Positions 1 through 9,171 of a stretch of DNA of 64,000 nucleotides are shown here, piece after piece (position 1 is the first letter of the stretch; the number at the start of each line of letters is the position of its first letter). A program made the translations under genes and the position numbers. The notes beneath the pieces are model-generated. The model made no database searches. It saw only the letters and a list, made by a program, of their open reading frames with translations, and was not told the DNA's origin. Source of the DNA: CAZJYI01 sp964550025 (GTDB taxonomy: Bacteria; Verrucomicrobiota; Kiritimatiellia; UBA8416; CAYOBW01); assembly GCA_964550025.1 (NCBI GenBank), contig CAZJYI010000050.1, forward strand, positions 6,410-70,409, in the 5' to 3' direction.

Positions 1-115
1 GTCGGAGAGCTGGTTCTCCATGGCTTCGCACTGTTCTGCAGTCAATCCGGGAAGCATCTCTGGGATCCACCCCCTTCCGCTATCCAAACGTCCATACCGG
101 CCGGTCGCAACCAGC

Positions 116-185
116 GTCATCAGTGATCAGTCATCAGTGATCAGTCATCCGCGATCAGTGACTACCGATCACCGGTCACTGATTG
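116..185. repeat. Degenerate 7-bp tandem repeat (GTGATCA family)
   Basis: About ten consecutive 7-bp units of the form GTCATCA / GTGATCA / GCGATCA lie downstream of the minus-strand mglA gene. The rest of 1-199 holds nothing that reads as a gene. The same unit family recurs near 9055, 44830, 52465 and 58872. Confidence 0.8.
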
Positions 186-199
186 CTTGCGCTCACTTT

Positions 200-262
200 C
201 AACAACCTGCGCCTCATCTCTTACGCAAACCGCATAGAAATGATGGCGCCAGGCTCTACTCC
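200..262 (-). repeat. 63-bp dispersed repeat, copy 1, spanning the mglA stop codon
   Basis: The 63 bases match 17177-17239 at 47 positions (75%) without gaps. In both copies the stop codon of a minus-strand gene sits at the same offset (base 57-59 of the element). The conserved core on the plus strand includes GATGGCG followed by CTCTA. Confidence 0.65.
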
Positions 263-900
263 TTCGGCACACACACGGCATCGGGCATGGTGCCTTCGCT
301 CTCGAGGTTGTGCTTACGAATGAAATCCGACAGCGTCATGCGTGAAATGAGGTTGAGCGATTTGAAAACGCCCTTCCCCAGGCTCGCCACTGACTCCATG
401 ACCGGCACGCGCGTCGCACGCCGGTTCAGCAGAAAATCCAGGTAATGCACGGGAGCCGTGTCGGCAAGATCGCGCTTGTTGAACTGCAGAATGAATGGAA
501 GTGTGTCGAGCGTCAGACTCTGTTCTGCGAGATTCTCTTCCAGATTTGCGAAACTGTCGATGTTCTCTTCCGTTTTCGAATACTGGGAATCGGCGACGAA
601 GACCACGCCGTCCACGCCCTGCAAAACGAGCTTCCGCGTCTGGTTGTAGATCACCTGGCCCGGCACGGTGTAGAGCTGGAACTTGGAGGTGAATCCCTTC
701 ACGACACTCGATTCCAGCGGGAGAAAATCGAAGAACAATGTCCGGTCCTGCTGGGTCGATAGGATCGTCAGGTCACCCCGCGACGACGGATCGATGAACT
801 CGTGGATCTTCTCGAGATTCGTCGTCTTGCCGCTCTTTCCGGGACCGTAGTACACGATCTTGAAATTGATGGTCCGCCTTCCGAAATTGATGAAAGCCAT
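256..900 (-). CDS. mglA: MglA-family small Ras-like GTPase
   Basis: This 214-residue protein is a cytoplasmic small GTPase of the MglA family, which in Myxococcus and other bacteria sets cell polarity and directs type IV pili or gliding machinery. The P-loop GPGKSGKTT is at residues 19-27, the MglA-type switch II sequence TVPGQ replaces the Ras DxxG, and the base-recognition motif is NKRD. The start at 900 is chosen because GGAGAGGAAC precedes it; a reading frame extends upstream to 972 without such a site. The gene diverges from a Roadblock-domain gene at 1238, and Roadblock proteins such as MglB are the usual regulators of MglA. Pilus locus A begins 3 kb away, so control of that pilus is a reasonable inference. 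Confidence 0.9.
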   Translation of the reverse strand: MAFINFGRRTINFKIVYYGPGKSGKTTNLEKIHEFIDPSSRGDLTILSTQQDRTLFFDFLPLESSVVKGFTSKFQLYTVPGQVIYNQTRKLVLQGVDGVVFVADSQYSKTEENIDSFANLEENLAEQSLTLDTLPFILQFNKRDLADTAPVHYLDFLLNRRATRVPVMESVASLGKGVFKSLNLISRMTLSDFIRKHNLESEGTMPDAVCVPKE

Positions 901-1237
901 ACAGTTCCTCTCCGTGACGATAGTCCCTTCCGCTGTGGAGAAAAGCAAAATGCATGCCAAACGGCCGTGCACCGCCGGTGCAGCCCACAGACCGCCACCG
1001 ATACGTTCTCACGACTGCAAACGGGCGCGCTCGCAATCCCGTCAGCTACGGTCAGACATTAGTCCTCATTGGCTCTTCATTCCAGAAAAAACTCTCCTCT
1101 CAACGAATCCATTGATCTGGCACCCTATCTGCTCTATTATGATTTCGCAGGGGACTGCCGGAGGAAGCCCTTTCGGGCCGAACACACAGGGAGAATGCCG
1201 CTACGCAGTTGGCGGCGTCAGTGAGAGGAATACAGCC
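901..1237. other. Divergent intergenic region between mglA and the Roadblock gene
   Basis: The 337 bases contain no convincing gene. They should hold the promoters of both divergent genes; a rightward promoter candidate is listed separately. Confidence 0.6.
1112..1140 (+). promoter_or_regulatory. Candidate sigma-70-type promoter
   Basis: TTGATC (1112-1117) and TATTAT (1135-1140) are separated by exactly 17 bases. Transcription would begin near 1147 and run about 90 bases to the start codon at 1238. Confidence 0.5.
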
Positions 1238-3118
1238 ATGTCTCTGATTGAACGTCTGCTCAACAAAAGCCAGGGAGACAACAAGAAACAGGAATCGCCC
1301 GAAGACAGCGCCTCCACACCGGCGGACGTTCAGCCGGCAGAGACCGCTCCGTCGGAACCGCTGCCCGAATACGGCGCGGATGATACCGACTACCAGGAAA
1401 TGCTGCGCGAGATGGAAGCCATCCAGGGCATCATCGGAGACGGCGCCGAAACGGAGGAAGCAACCGGGGACGAGGTGCAGATCGAGTTGACGCTCACCGA
1501 GGCGCTCGACATGCTCCCGGCATCCTGCCGCAGCGGCAATACACCCGGCGTGAATCTCGCCGAGACCATCAAGGTCTCCGTCGTCAGCCCCTACGAGCAG
1601 CTTGCCACCGGCAGGGTCGCGGTGGACCTTTTTGCGATCGTCAAGAACCTGCCCCCGGAACTCCTTTCAGCCGAAGTCGACCAGCACTTCGGCGATCGCG
1701 TGCCCGTCCCGCTGCCCAAGGTGGTGGCGGCCGTATCGCAGGATGAGCTCGAACGGCGCACGGTTAAAGAGGAGCGCGAACCGGACATCTACGCCATGCC
1801 CGACGTGTTCGATCCATCGTCGGCCGCCGCACAGGCCCCGACCGGGGAAGCAGCGCCCGCCGCCGCGCCGGAGCCCCCTCCCACACCAGTCACGGAACCC
1901 GAGACCGGGAGCGCAGTGCCGGTCGCCGCCGAACCGGAGCCAGTCATCGCCGAACCCGCGGAGATTCGGGCCGGAACGGAGCCGGTTCCTGCCCGTGAAG
2001 AACCGGTTGCCGCCGCCACGCCGCCGGTCGGGATGGGCGAGCCCGAAACCAAGGAGCCGCTTGCACCGTTGGTGCCCGAGAGCGTCGCGGAAGAGACAGC
2101 GGAGCCCCGTGAAGCCCCGCAGCAACCGGTCATCCGGCCCAGGGAGGCCGTTGAAGCGCCAGTCGTGGAAGCCGTCGCCCCGGAGCCGGCCGAACCGGTC
2201 GCGGTCCCCGTGGCCGAGGACGCCGCACCCGCGCCGGTGGAGGCCCCGGTGGCTGAAGAGGCGGCTCCGACGCCGGCCGAGACCGCACCGGCGCCTGAGC
2301 CGACCCCCATCCCGGAACCGGAAGCACAAGTCTCCGAGCCTCCGCTGCCCCGGGCCGAGCGCCTGATTCGCACAACGACCCCCGAGGCGCCTGAACCGGC
2401 GCCCGAACCGGCCCCCGCGGCAGTGGCGCCTGAGCCCGTCCCCGCGGCACCGGCGCCTGAGCCGGCCCCGGCGGCAGCGGCCGCAACCAGAGCCCGGCCG
2501 CTCATGATCGGCAACGTCGACATCAACAACGCGTCGGAGGACGAATTGCTTGTCGGGCTGAAAGGCATGACCCGGGTCATCGCCGCGCGGATCGTCAAGC
2601 ATCGCCCCTACGACACACCGTTCCACCTGGGGCGCGTGCCGGGAATCGGAAAGAAGCTCTTCCGGTCGTTCACGGGGCTCCACCTCCCCGGCCGCAGCCT
2701 TGACCTGGACGCCATCGATAACGTGCTGACGAACCCTGACGGAACGCTGCCGACGTTCGAAGTCGTGGCCCAGCGGGTCGCCGATCTTTCGGGGGTGACT
2801 GGCTGTATCCTGAGTCACACGGACGGCTACCTTCTGGCCGCTGCCTGGAACAGGGGCAAGGTGCAGACGATCGGCGCCATCGCCCCGCAGATTTTCAAGC
2901 ACGTCGGCAAGTACTTCGATCTGCTCCAGATGTCGGCCCCGGACTCGATCATGCTGTACGTGGATCCGCGTCCTGTCTTCATTACGCGCCAGGGGGACGT
3001 GTTCATGATCGTCGTCATGCCGCGAACGCGGGCAACGGGAAGGCGCCTGCAGTTCTTCGAGGCGCTGGCAGCGGAACTGGTACGCCGATGGAGAAGAAGG
3101 CCGGCGGGCGCGAGCTAG
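1238..3118 (+). CDS. Helix-hairpin-helix / Roadblock-LC7 protein (MglB-like)
   Basis: The 626-residue protein has four parts: an acidic N-terminal region (1-185), a long Pro/Ala/Glu-rich linker (about 188-418), a helix-hairpin-helix region (about 427-479, with DINNASEDEL and VPGIGKK) and a C-terminal Roadblock/LC7 domain (about 504-626). Roadblock proteins of the MglB type act as GTPase-activating partners of MglA, and the mglA gene diverges just upstream. The start at 1238 follows GAGAGGAA; the open frame extends upstream to 860 but has no ribosome site there. MglB is normally about 160 residues, so this is a greatly enlarged version. The 3' end overlaps the convergent gene at 3115 by four bases. 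Function as an MglA regulator is inferred from domain and position. Confidence 0.8.
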   Translation: MSLIERLLNKSQGDNKKQESPEDSASTPADVQPAETAPSEPLPEYGADDTDYQEMLREMEAIQGIIGDGAETEEATGDEVQIELTLTEALDMLPASCRSGNTPGVNLAETIKVSVVSPYEQLATGRVAVDLFAIVKNLPPELLSAEVDQHFGDRVPVPLPKVVAAVSQDELERRTVKEEREPDIYAMPDVFDPSSAAAQAPTGEAAPAAAPEPPPTPVTEPETGSAVPVAAEPEPVIAEPAEIRAGTEPVPAREEPVAAATPPVGMGEPETKEPLAPLVPESVAEETAEPREAPQQPVIRPREAVEAPVVEAVAPEPAEPVAVPVAEDAAPAPVEAPVAEEAAPTPAETAPAPEPTPIPEPEAQVSEPPLPRAERLIRTTTPEAPEPAPEPAPAAVAPEPVPAAPAPEPAPAAAAATRARPLMIGNVDINNASEDELLVGLKGMTRVIAARIVKHRPYDTPFHLGRVPGIGKKLFRSFTGLHLPGRSLDLDAIDNVLTNPDGTLPTFEVVAQRVADLSGVTGCILSHTDGYLLAAAWNRGKVQTIGAIAPQIFKHVGKYFDLLQMSAPDSIMLYVDPRPVFITRQGDVFMIVVMPRTRATGRRLQFFEALAAELVRRWRRRPAGAS

Positions 3119-4011
3119 TCGCCGGCCTTGACCTTGCCGGCCTGAACGTCCGAGAGCCGGGTCAGGGCCTCATCGAACTCCGCCGGAAGGGAGAGATAGA
3201 AGTGACAGGGTCTGCCGACGAGCGTTTCGACATCGGTGCGGAGTTGCTCATCGTAGGGATTGAGGACGACGACAAGCGCATGACTGCCGACCACCTCAAA
3301 GACCAGTGCTCCCCGTCGGAGCATGAAGTCCACCGGCAGAACAAATTCGGATGCGGCCTGCACATTGAAGCAGGAAAGCGAAACGATGGGCGTGCCGCAT
3401 TCGTCGGCCGCCCGGGCCAGAATGCGTTCCAACCCGCGGTGGCCGCGGGCCTCGAGCACGTGCAACACGGAAACCGTATTCACGCCTTCCGACACGCTCA
3501 TCTCGGTAAGGTCCTGGACAATACCGGAGTATTCCTCCTGCGTGAGGTCGCCGGCCTCCATCATGTTCCATGCGAAGGCCAATTCCGCGGACATGTTGAA
3601 AGCCGACAAACGCTCGTGGGCAAGAGGGGCACGCGACGTCTCCGGGGGCGGCGCCACTTGCGACGGGACCGGCGCCTCAGACGGCTGGGGCTCCACGACC
3701 GGCGCCGCCTGTACGACGCCCCCGCCGCCACGTTCGATGGCCGCCATCAGTTCCATGGCCCGCGCGTCATTCGAGTAGGCAGGGGTATTGGCCAGCAATT
3801 CGCGCGCCTGACCGAAATCCCCTTCATCCACCATCGTCTGCCCGAGACGGAAGAGGTAGTCGGCAGCTCTCGCGGTGTCACCCACCTCGTCATACGCGTG
3901 GAAGATTGCATCCATCGAGGCGCGGTCGTTCGGGATGGCCTGCAGAATCTGCTCGAAAGCCGCAATCGCACCATGCACCTCGGCGTGGGTCTCGCCCGTG
4001 TTGCCATGCAT
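3115..4011 (-). CDS. Stand-alone MshEN-domain protein with helical N-terminus
   Basis: The 298-residue protein starts with a TPR-like helical region (about 1-75), continues through a Pro/Glu-rich linker and ends in a region resembling the MshEN / GspE N-terminal domain (about 150-298, with TPIVSLSCFNV, LPVDFMLRRGALVFEV and LNPYD). In the family this domain sits at the N-terminus of pilus and secretion ATPases and in some cases binds cyclic di-GMP. Here no ATPase domain follows. The gene lies head-to-head with the PilB-type gene at 4169. The start is uncertain: ATG at 4011 is used, GTG at 4038 is possible, and neither has a clear ribosome site. The frame extends much further upstream but that part is antisense to the ATPase gene. 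Confidence 0.7.
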   Translation of the reverse strand: MHGNTGETHAEVHGAIAAFEQILQAIPNDRASMDAIFHAYDEVGDTARAADYLFRLGQTMVDEGDFGQARELLANTPAYSNDARAMELMAAIERGGGGVVQAAPVVEPQPSEAPVPSQVAPPPETSRAPLAHERLSAFNMSAELAFAWNMMEAGDLTQEEYSGIVQDLTEMSVSEGVNTVSVLHVLEARGHRGLERILARAADECGTPIVSLSCFNVQAASEFVLPVDFMLRRGALVFEVVGSHALVVVLNPYDEQLRTDVETLVGRPCHFYLSLPAEFDEALTRLSDVQAGKVKAGD

Positions 4012-4168
4012 CGGTTGATCAGTCACGATATTGCTCACGCAGCGGTGTCGACCCGCCGCTCCCTCGTATTGTGGTTTCAAACCAATCGTGCGAAGAGACT
4101 TAGCATGGTAGAAGCGATCAAGACAAGCGAGGAATTCGCGGGGCGTGCCCCCCGGAGGTAGAAGAACC

Positions 4169-5878
4169 ATGGCAGCCAAGTCGTACACAGGCAGAATAAC
4201 GGACATTCTGCTCAGGAACCACTCCCTGGAGTCGTCCGCACTGGCCCCGGTCCAGGAAGAGGCCGAGGAAACAGGGGCAAGCCTTCTGAAACTGCTGGTC
4301 GAGAAACGCGTGGTCGACGCCCAGGCAATGGCCCTGGCGCTCTCAGAATACCTCAAGATGCCCCCGATCACCCTGCTGCACTTCACACCCAGCCAGCAGT
4401 TGCTCGACGCGCTGCCGCTGGACGTCATGGCCAGACGCGTCGTCGTGCCGGTTGCCTGCACGGGAAGCACGCTCACCGTGGCACTGGGCGACCCCTTCGA
4501 CCTGATGGCCATCGACGAGCTCGGGACCCTGACGGGACTCAGCATCACCCCACTGGTAGCCGCCGAGAACGAGGTCGAAGCCGTGTTGGCCCGCATCAGC
4601 CAGGCATCGTCGGAGTCCCTTGACATGGAAGAGCTGATGCGCGACGAAAGCGACGTCGAGGTCGTGGAGGACGGCGGCGATGAGATCAGCCTGGACGAGA
4701 TGCTGGAGAGCGCCGAGGGCGCGCCGGTCATCCGCATGGTCAACATGATGCTGGTGGAGGCGCTGCGCACGGGCGCCAGCGACATCCACATCGAGCCGAT
4801 GGAGAGAGCTGTCCGGCTCCGCTACCGTATCGACGGTTCACTGGTAGAACGCCCGGGGCCGCCGAAGAATCTCCAGGCCGCCGTGGTGTCGCGCATCAAG
4901 ATCATGGCTGACCTGGACATTGCCGAACGGCGCGTTCCGCAGGACGGGCGCTTCAACATCAAGGCCCTGGGCAAGACGATCGACCTGCGCGTGAGTTGCC
5001 TGCCGACCGTCCACGGCGAAAAAGTCGTGATGCGTACACTGGACAAGAGCTCCCTCGCGCCGAGCCTGTCTGCGCTGGGTCTCGACGCGGTTTCGGAAAG
5101 GGCCATGGCCTACGCCATCACCCAACCGCACGGCATCATCCTCGTCACGGGCCCTACCGGCAGCGGCAAGACAACAACGCTGTACTCCTGCCTGCAGGAC
5201 CTCAACCAGCCGGACGTCAATATCATCACCTGTGAGGACCCCGTGGAGTACCAGCTTGAGGGCATCAACCAGGTACAGATCCACTCCGAGATCGGATTGA
5301 CGTTTGCCTCGTCCCTGCGTTCTATCCTTCGTCAGGACCCGGACATCGTGCTGGTCGGCGAGATCCGCGACGGCGAAACGGCCGAGATCGCCGTCAAAGC
5401 CGCGTTGACGGGGCACCTCGTCCTCAGCACGCTGCACACGAACGACGCTCCCGGCGCGATATCGCGCCTGATCGATATGGGCATCGAGCCCTTCATGCTC
5501 GGTTCCTCGCTGATCCTGGCCCAGGCGCAGCGCCTCTACCGCAGACTGTGCACGGCCTGCAAGCGCCCGGCCACCATCGAGCAGGACGTCCTGGAGATCA
5601 ACCGCATTGATCCGGCCCTGTTCAAAGACGTAACCATCTTCGAGGCGGTGGGCTGTCCACGCTGCTCGCGCGGATTCAAGGGGCGCGGTGCCGTCATGGA
5701 AGTGCTGAGCATCAACGAGGAGTTGCGTAACGCTATCCTGCGGGGCGTCCCGACACCGGAGATCCGGGAGCTTGGAAGAAAGAACGGCATGGTAACATTG
5801 AAAGAGGCCGGGTTGACGCGGGTCAGGGAAGGCATCACCAGCCTTGAAGCCGCGCTCGAGGTCACCGGCGGCGAGTAA
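4169..5878 (+). CDS. pilB: GspE/PilB-family assembly ATPase, pilus locus A
   Basis: The 569-residue protein is a cytoplasmic hexameric motor ATPase that drives pilin or pseudopilin polymerization. An MshEN-type N-terminal domain (about 1-145) precedes the ATPase core with Walker A GPTGSGKT at 328-335, the Asp box around 352-360, Walker B IVLVGEIRD at 393-401 and the His box STLHTND at 420-426. Four cysteines (461, 464, 496, 499) form the zinc-binding motif typical of GspE/PilB. The start at 4169 is preceded by GGAGGTAGAAG. It is followed 18 bases later by the PilC-type gene. Presence of pilM/N/O genes downstream favours a type IV pilus over a classical type II secretion system, but the sequence alone does not settle this. 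Confidence 0.9.
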   Translation: MAAKSYTGRITDILLRNHSLESSALAPVQEEAEETGASLLKLLVEKRVVDAQAMALALSEYLKMPPITLLHFTPSQQLLDALPLDVMARRVVVPVACTGSTLTVALGDPFDLMAIDELGTLTGLSITPLVAAENEVEAVLARISQASSESLDMEELMRDESDVEVVEDGGDEISLDEMLESAEGAPVIRMVNMMLVEALRTGASDIHIEPMERAVRLRYRIDGSLVERPGPPKNLQAAVVSRIKIMADLDIAERRVPQDGRFNIKALGKTIDLRVSCLPTVHGEKVVMRTLDKSSLAPSLSALGLDAVSERAMAYAITQPHGIILVTGPTGSGKTTTLYSCLQDLNQPDVNIITCEDPVEYQLEGINQVQIHSEIGLTFASSLRSILRQDPDIVLVGEIRDGETAEIAVKAALTGHLVLSTLHTNDAPGAISRLIDMGIEPFMLGSSLILAQAQRLYRRLCTACKRPATIEQDVLEINRIDPALFKDVTIFEAVGCPRCSRGFKGRGAVMEVLSINEELRNAILRGVPTPEIRELGRKNGMVTLKEAGLTRVREGITSLEAALEVTGGE

Positions 5879-5896
5879 GCTTGGAGGGTCATACAG

Positions 5897-7072
5897 ATGA
5901 GTCCAGCACAGAGTGTCCGTGTCGCGGGCGCGGACCAGAGGCGCACCCAGTTCGCAGCACGTCAGAACGCCCGCGGTAAGACGGCGGCCGGCCCCGGTTC
6001 GAGGAAGAAGAAGAGGATTCCGGGCAGCAAGAAGATCGTCAACCAGCTTCTCCCGCCTTTCTCTCGCCAATTGGCAGCCATGCTCTCGGCCGGCATGCCC
6101 ATCGTGGCGGCGCTGGAAGCCCTGGAAGAGCAGACGGACAACCCGAACTTCAAGCGGATCATCGCGCATGTCCGCCTCAGTATTGAGAATGGCGCCGCCC
6201 TCTCGGAAGCGCTCCGGCAATTCCCCGCCGTCTACGACAACCTCTACTGCAACATGGTGGCCGGCGGCGAGAAGGGCGGTCAACTGCCCGAAACCATCGC
6301 ACGCCTTGCGGGATTCCTGGAAGCCAGCGCCAAGTTGCGCCGCAAGGTCAAGTCCGCTCTCATGTATCCCACGATCGTGCTCTGCCTGGCCCTGGCGATC
6401 GCCGCGGCCATGATTATCTTCATCGTGCCCGTGTTCGGGACGATGTTTGCCGATTTCGGGGCCGAGCTTCCCAAGGCAACGCGGGGACTGATGGCCACGA
6501 GCGCGTTCCTCAAGAGCAACGGTGTTTTCGTTTTCCTTGCAGTATGTGCGGCCGTCTTCGGTTTCAAGAAGTGGAAGAACACGGAATCGGGAGCGTATCG
6601 TTTCGACGGCTTCCTGCTGCACCTGCCCGTCTTCGGTGAGCTCAACCGCAAGGTGATTGCCGCCCGTTTCGGGCGCACGCTGGGCCAGATGATCCGTAGC
6701 GGCGTGCCCATCCTGAATGCGCTCGAAATCGTAGCCGGCGCCACGGGCAACAAGGTGGCCGGGAAGATCGTCTTCACGGCGCGGGAGGCCGTCGAGAAGG
6801 GAGAGCCCCTCTCCAGCGCCATGCTCACCCAAACCGTCTTCCCGATCATGCTGGTGCGCATGCTGCAGGCGGGCGAGAAGACCGGCAAGATCGACGAGAT
6901 GATGGACAACATCGCCACTTTCTACGACGACGAAGTGGAAACCATGTTGTCCGGTCTGACGGCCCTGCTCGAGCCCCTCCTCATGGTGTTCCTGGGCGTC
7001 CTTATCGGCGGTATCGTCCTCTGCATGTTCCTGCCGATCTTCAAGATGGCTGAGATCGTCAGTGCGGCGTAG
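5897..7072 (+). CDS. pilC: GspF/PilC-family inner-membrane platform protein, locus A
   Basis: The 391-residue protein has the two repeated cytoplasmic T2SSF domains separated by membrane helices: domain 1 about 50-170 (FSRQLAAMLSAGMPIV), membrane segments about 173-195 and 217-235, domain 2 about 255-370, and a final membrane helix at 355-380. Each domain has the family's AGGEKGGQLPE- or AGEKTGKIDE-type motif. It is the rotating inner-membrane platform engaged by the assembly ATPase encoded directly upstream. The first about 45 residues are a basic extension (KKKRIPGSKK). The ATG at 5897 follows GGAGGG with good spacing. Confidence 0.9.
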   Translation: MSPAQSVRVAGADQRRTQFAARQNARGKTAAGPGSRKKKRIPGSKKIVNQLLPPFSRQLAAMLSAGMPIVAALEALEEQTDNPNFKRIIAHVRLSIENGAALSEALRQFPAVYDNLYCNMVAGGEKGGQLPETIARLAGFLEASAKLRRKVKSALMYPTIVLCLALAIAAAMIIFIVPVFGTMFADFGAELPKATRGLMATSAFLKSNGVFVFLAVCAAVFGFKKWKNTESGAYRFDGFLLHLPVFGELNRKVIAARFGRTLGQMIRSGVPILNALEIVAGATGNKVAGKIVFTAREAVEKGEPLSSAMLTQTVFPIMLVRMLQAGEKTGKIDEMMDNIATFYDDEVETMLSGLTALLEPLLMVFLGVLIGGIVLCMFLPIFKMAEIVSAA

Positions 7073-7245
7073 GGAGCCTTTCGCCCTTCGAGCGTACCGG
7101 GTTGCCAAGCGCCGATACGGTACACAGCTCCCACGGCGGTGCGGTTCTCTGTCTCAACACGCACAGCGTCAACATATTGCACAGTATGGCACCGCAGAGG
7201 GCATGTGTCGTGTTCTCGGACGCACAATGCGCGTTCCTCGGACGG

Positions 7246-7370
7246 GTTGACGACAACGGCGATCCGCCGCGGCGGAGTCGACGAGGGCGAGAATCCCGGA
7301 CGCGTCCACCGTTGTCGCGTGCCAGGCCGTAGCGCCCGGCGCCAAGGTTCGTCGCCGTTATCGTCGACCG
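7246..7370. repeat. Inverted-repeat element related to 52586-52621
   Basis: GGTTGACGACAACGGCG near 7246 is nearly complementary to CGTCGCCGTTATCGTCGACC at 7350-7369. The right arm matches 52601-52620 at 18 of 20 bases, and CGTCCACCGTTGTCG near 7306 matches CGTCCACCGTTCTCG near 52588. This looks like a dispersed repeat rather than a gene. Confidence 0.45.
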
Positions 7371-7562
7371 ATGCGAGCGAGGCGCGCTTGAGGTGCGGCT
7401 AGTCACTGTGTCGCAACGCGCTACGAAGAACGCACACCTGTGACCGGTCACCCAGCGCTTTGTATTAATCCTTTACAAATCCACTGGTCTTTTGTAGACT
7501 TCCGTTCTGTTCTTTTTTTAGGAAATAAGAATTGCAAACAAGACTATCGCTCTCCAGAATAC

Positions 7563-7578
7563 GGGCACTGTTGGTGCA
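7563..7578 (+). promoter_or_regulatory. Candidate sigma-54 promoter of the NtrC-type regulator
   Basis: GGGCACTGTTGGTGCA has GG (7564-7565) and GC (7576-7577) separated by ten bases, the diagnostic -24/-12 geometry, and retains GGCAC and TGCA of the consensus. Transcription would start near 7589, 22 bases before the start codon. Confidence 0.45.
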
Positions 7579-7610
7579 TTTTTTAGAAACTGGGGGGAAC
7601 AGGTGCGACC

Positions 7611-8990
7611 ATGCCACGTCTGATCATTGTCGATGATGAACCCAGTACGCTGAGCGTGCTGACAACACTGCTGAAAGCCGAGGGATACGAGGTCACTTCC
7701 GCGCTGGGCGGCGAACAGGCGCGCGACCTGTTGCGCGACGAGGAATTCGACCTGATGCTGTGCGACATACGAATGAGCCCCATCAACGGGATGGAGCTCC
7801 TGAAGATCGCTCACGACCAATACCCCGGCATGTCGGTAATCATGCTGACGGCCTACGGCTCGGTGAAGACCGCCATCGAGGCGCTCCGGCTGGGTGCGTT
7901 CGACTATGTCACCAAGCCCTTCAAGGTGGACGAGCTCATCTACACGATCCAGCGGGCGATCGAATACAACCGTGCCATCACCGAAAATGCCGACCTCAAA
8001 GCCCAGCTCGGAACACGTTACCGCCTTGAGAGTATCGTGGCGGAAAGCGAATCCATGAAGAACGTGTGCGAGATGGTCAAGAAGGTGGCCCCCACTGACG
8101 CCACGGTTCTGATTTCGGGTGAAAGCGGCACAGGCAAGGAAGTGGTAGCCAAGGCGATACACGCCTGCAGCCGACGCCAGGACAGGAGTTTCCTGCCCGT
8201 CAATTGCGCCGCCCTCCCGGAGCCCCTGCTCGAATCGGAGATGTTTGGCCATGTGAAGGGCGCGTTCACCGGGGCTTCGCAGAACAAAGAAGGTCTGTTC
8301 GAGGCCGCCAGCGGCGGCACGATCCTGCTCGACGAGATCGGTTCGATGCCGCTCAGCATCCAGAGCAAGCTCCTCCGCGTCCTCCAGGAACGCGAAGTCC
8401 GCCGCGTGGGAAGCAACGAGACGCGCCCGATAGACGCGCGTGTACTCGCCGCCACCAACGAGCCGCTGAAGGAGCTCATGGAAAAGGGCACGTTCCGCGA
8501 GGACCTGTTCTACCGGCTGAGCGTCATCTCCATCGAGCTCGAACCGCTCAGGAAGCGCCGCGAGGACATTCTGCCCATCGCCTACCACATTCTGCGCAAG
8601 GAGACACCGGACGGCGCACCGCCGCCCGCCCTTGAACCGGAGGTGTGCGCCATCCTCGAGGCCTACCCCTGGCCGGGTAATGTCCGCGAGCTCGAGAACG
8701 CGGTCAAGCATGCCATCACGTTTGCCAGCGGCAACCGTATCGGCAAGGAGGACCTCCCGCCCAAGATTGCTGCAACGCCGGTCGACTCCGGACAGGACGC
8801 CGCCGCTGCTACCTCGGGCGACGGCGACAGGGGCAAATCCCTCAAGGCGTTTCTGCGTGCCAAAGAGCAGGAATACCTGCTGCAGGTATTGAAATCAAAG
8901 GGTGGCAATAAGGAAGAAGCCGCCAAGGCCCTGAAAATCAGCCTCGCCACCCTCTATCGCAAACTTCCCCCCGATATGACGGCCGACTGA
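7611..8990 (+). CDS. NtrC-family sigma-54-dependent response regulator (PilR-like)
   Basis: The 459-residue protein has a receiver domain (1-120; acidic pair D8-D9, phosphoacceptor D52, TKPF lysine), an AAA+ sigma-54 activation domain (about 137-365; Walker A GESGTGKE, the sigma-54 contact loop GAFTGA, LFYRLSV) and a C-terminal Fis-type helix-turn-helix (about 410-455). Such proteins are phosphorylated by a sensor kinase and then remodel sigma-54 RNA polymerase at enhancer-dependent promoters. The pilin gene 400 bases downstream has an excellent sigma-54 promoter, so a PilR role is likely. No sensor kinase is adjacent; the kinase at 61413-63269 in locus B is a possible partner. The start follows GGGGGGAACAGG. 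Confidence 0.93.
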   Translation: MPRLIIVDDEPSTLSVLTTLLKAEGYEVTSALGGEQARDLLRDEEFDLMLCDIRMSPINGMELLKIAHDQYPGMSVIMLTAYGSVKTAIEALRLGAFDYVTKPFKVDELIYTIQRAIEYNRAITENADLKAQLGTRYRLESIVAESESMKNVCEMVKKVAPTDATVLISGESGTGKEVVAKAIHACSRRQDRSFLPVNCAALPEPLLESEMFGHVKGAFTGASQNKEGLFEAASGGTILLDEIGSMPLSIQSKLLRVLQEREVRRVGSNETRPIDARVLAATNEPLKELMEKGTFREDLFYRLSVISIELEPLRKRREDILPIAYHILRKETPDGAPPPALEPEVCAILEAYPWPGNVRELENAVKHAITFASGNRIGKEDLPPKIAATPVDSGQDAAAATSGDGDRGKSLKAFLRAKEQEYLLQVLKSKGGNKEEAAKALKISLATLYRKLPPDMTAD

Positions 8991-9054
8991 TCTTGTACCC
9001 CTGATAGTCATCCAGTCCCCTGCCTGCCCGAGGCAGCCCGTGGCCGCGGCCGAA

Positions 9055-9110
9055 GTGATCAGTCATCAGTGATCAGTCCCCCGCTAATTGCCGTCCACTG
9101 GTCACTGACG
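9055..9110. repeat. Degenerate 7-bp tandem repeat (GTGATCA family)
   Basis: Units GTGATCA, GTCATCA, GTGATCA, GTCCCCC are consecutive; a weaker GTCACTG / GACGACT tail follows. Confidence 0.65.
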
Positions 9111-9171
9111 ACTCACCTTCGTTTCCAGATACATCCGGATCTGGGCGCCTTCAGCAGAACAGAGAACGCTT

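Larger units (their letters stand above)
7073..7610. other. Long intergenic region upstream of the NtrC-type regulator
   Basis: No gene is visible in these 538 bases. The left two thirds are GC-rich and contain partly complementary arms (7247-7264 and 7346-7369). The last 150 bases turn AT-rich and hold a sigma-54-like site at 7563-7578. Confidence 0.6.

Noticed and set aside
1667..2902. A 411-codon minus-strand frame
   Set aside because: It lies opposite the low-complexity linker of the Roadblock protein and is itself low complexity.
4838..7108. A 756-codon open frame on the minus strand
   Set aside because: Antisense to the ATPase and platform genes and without protein-like features.
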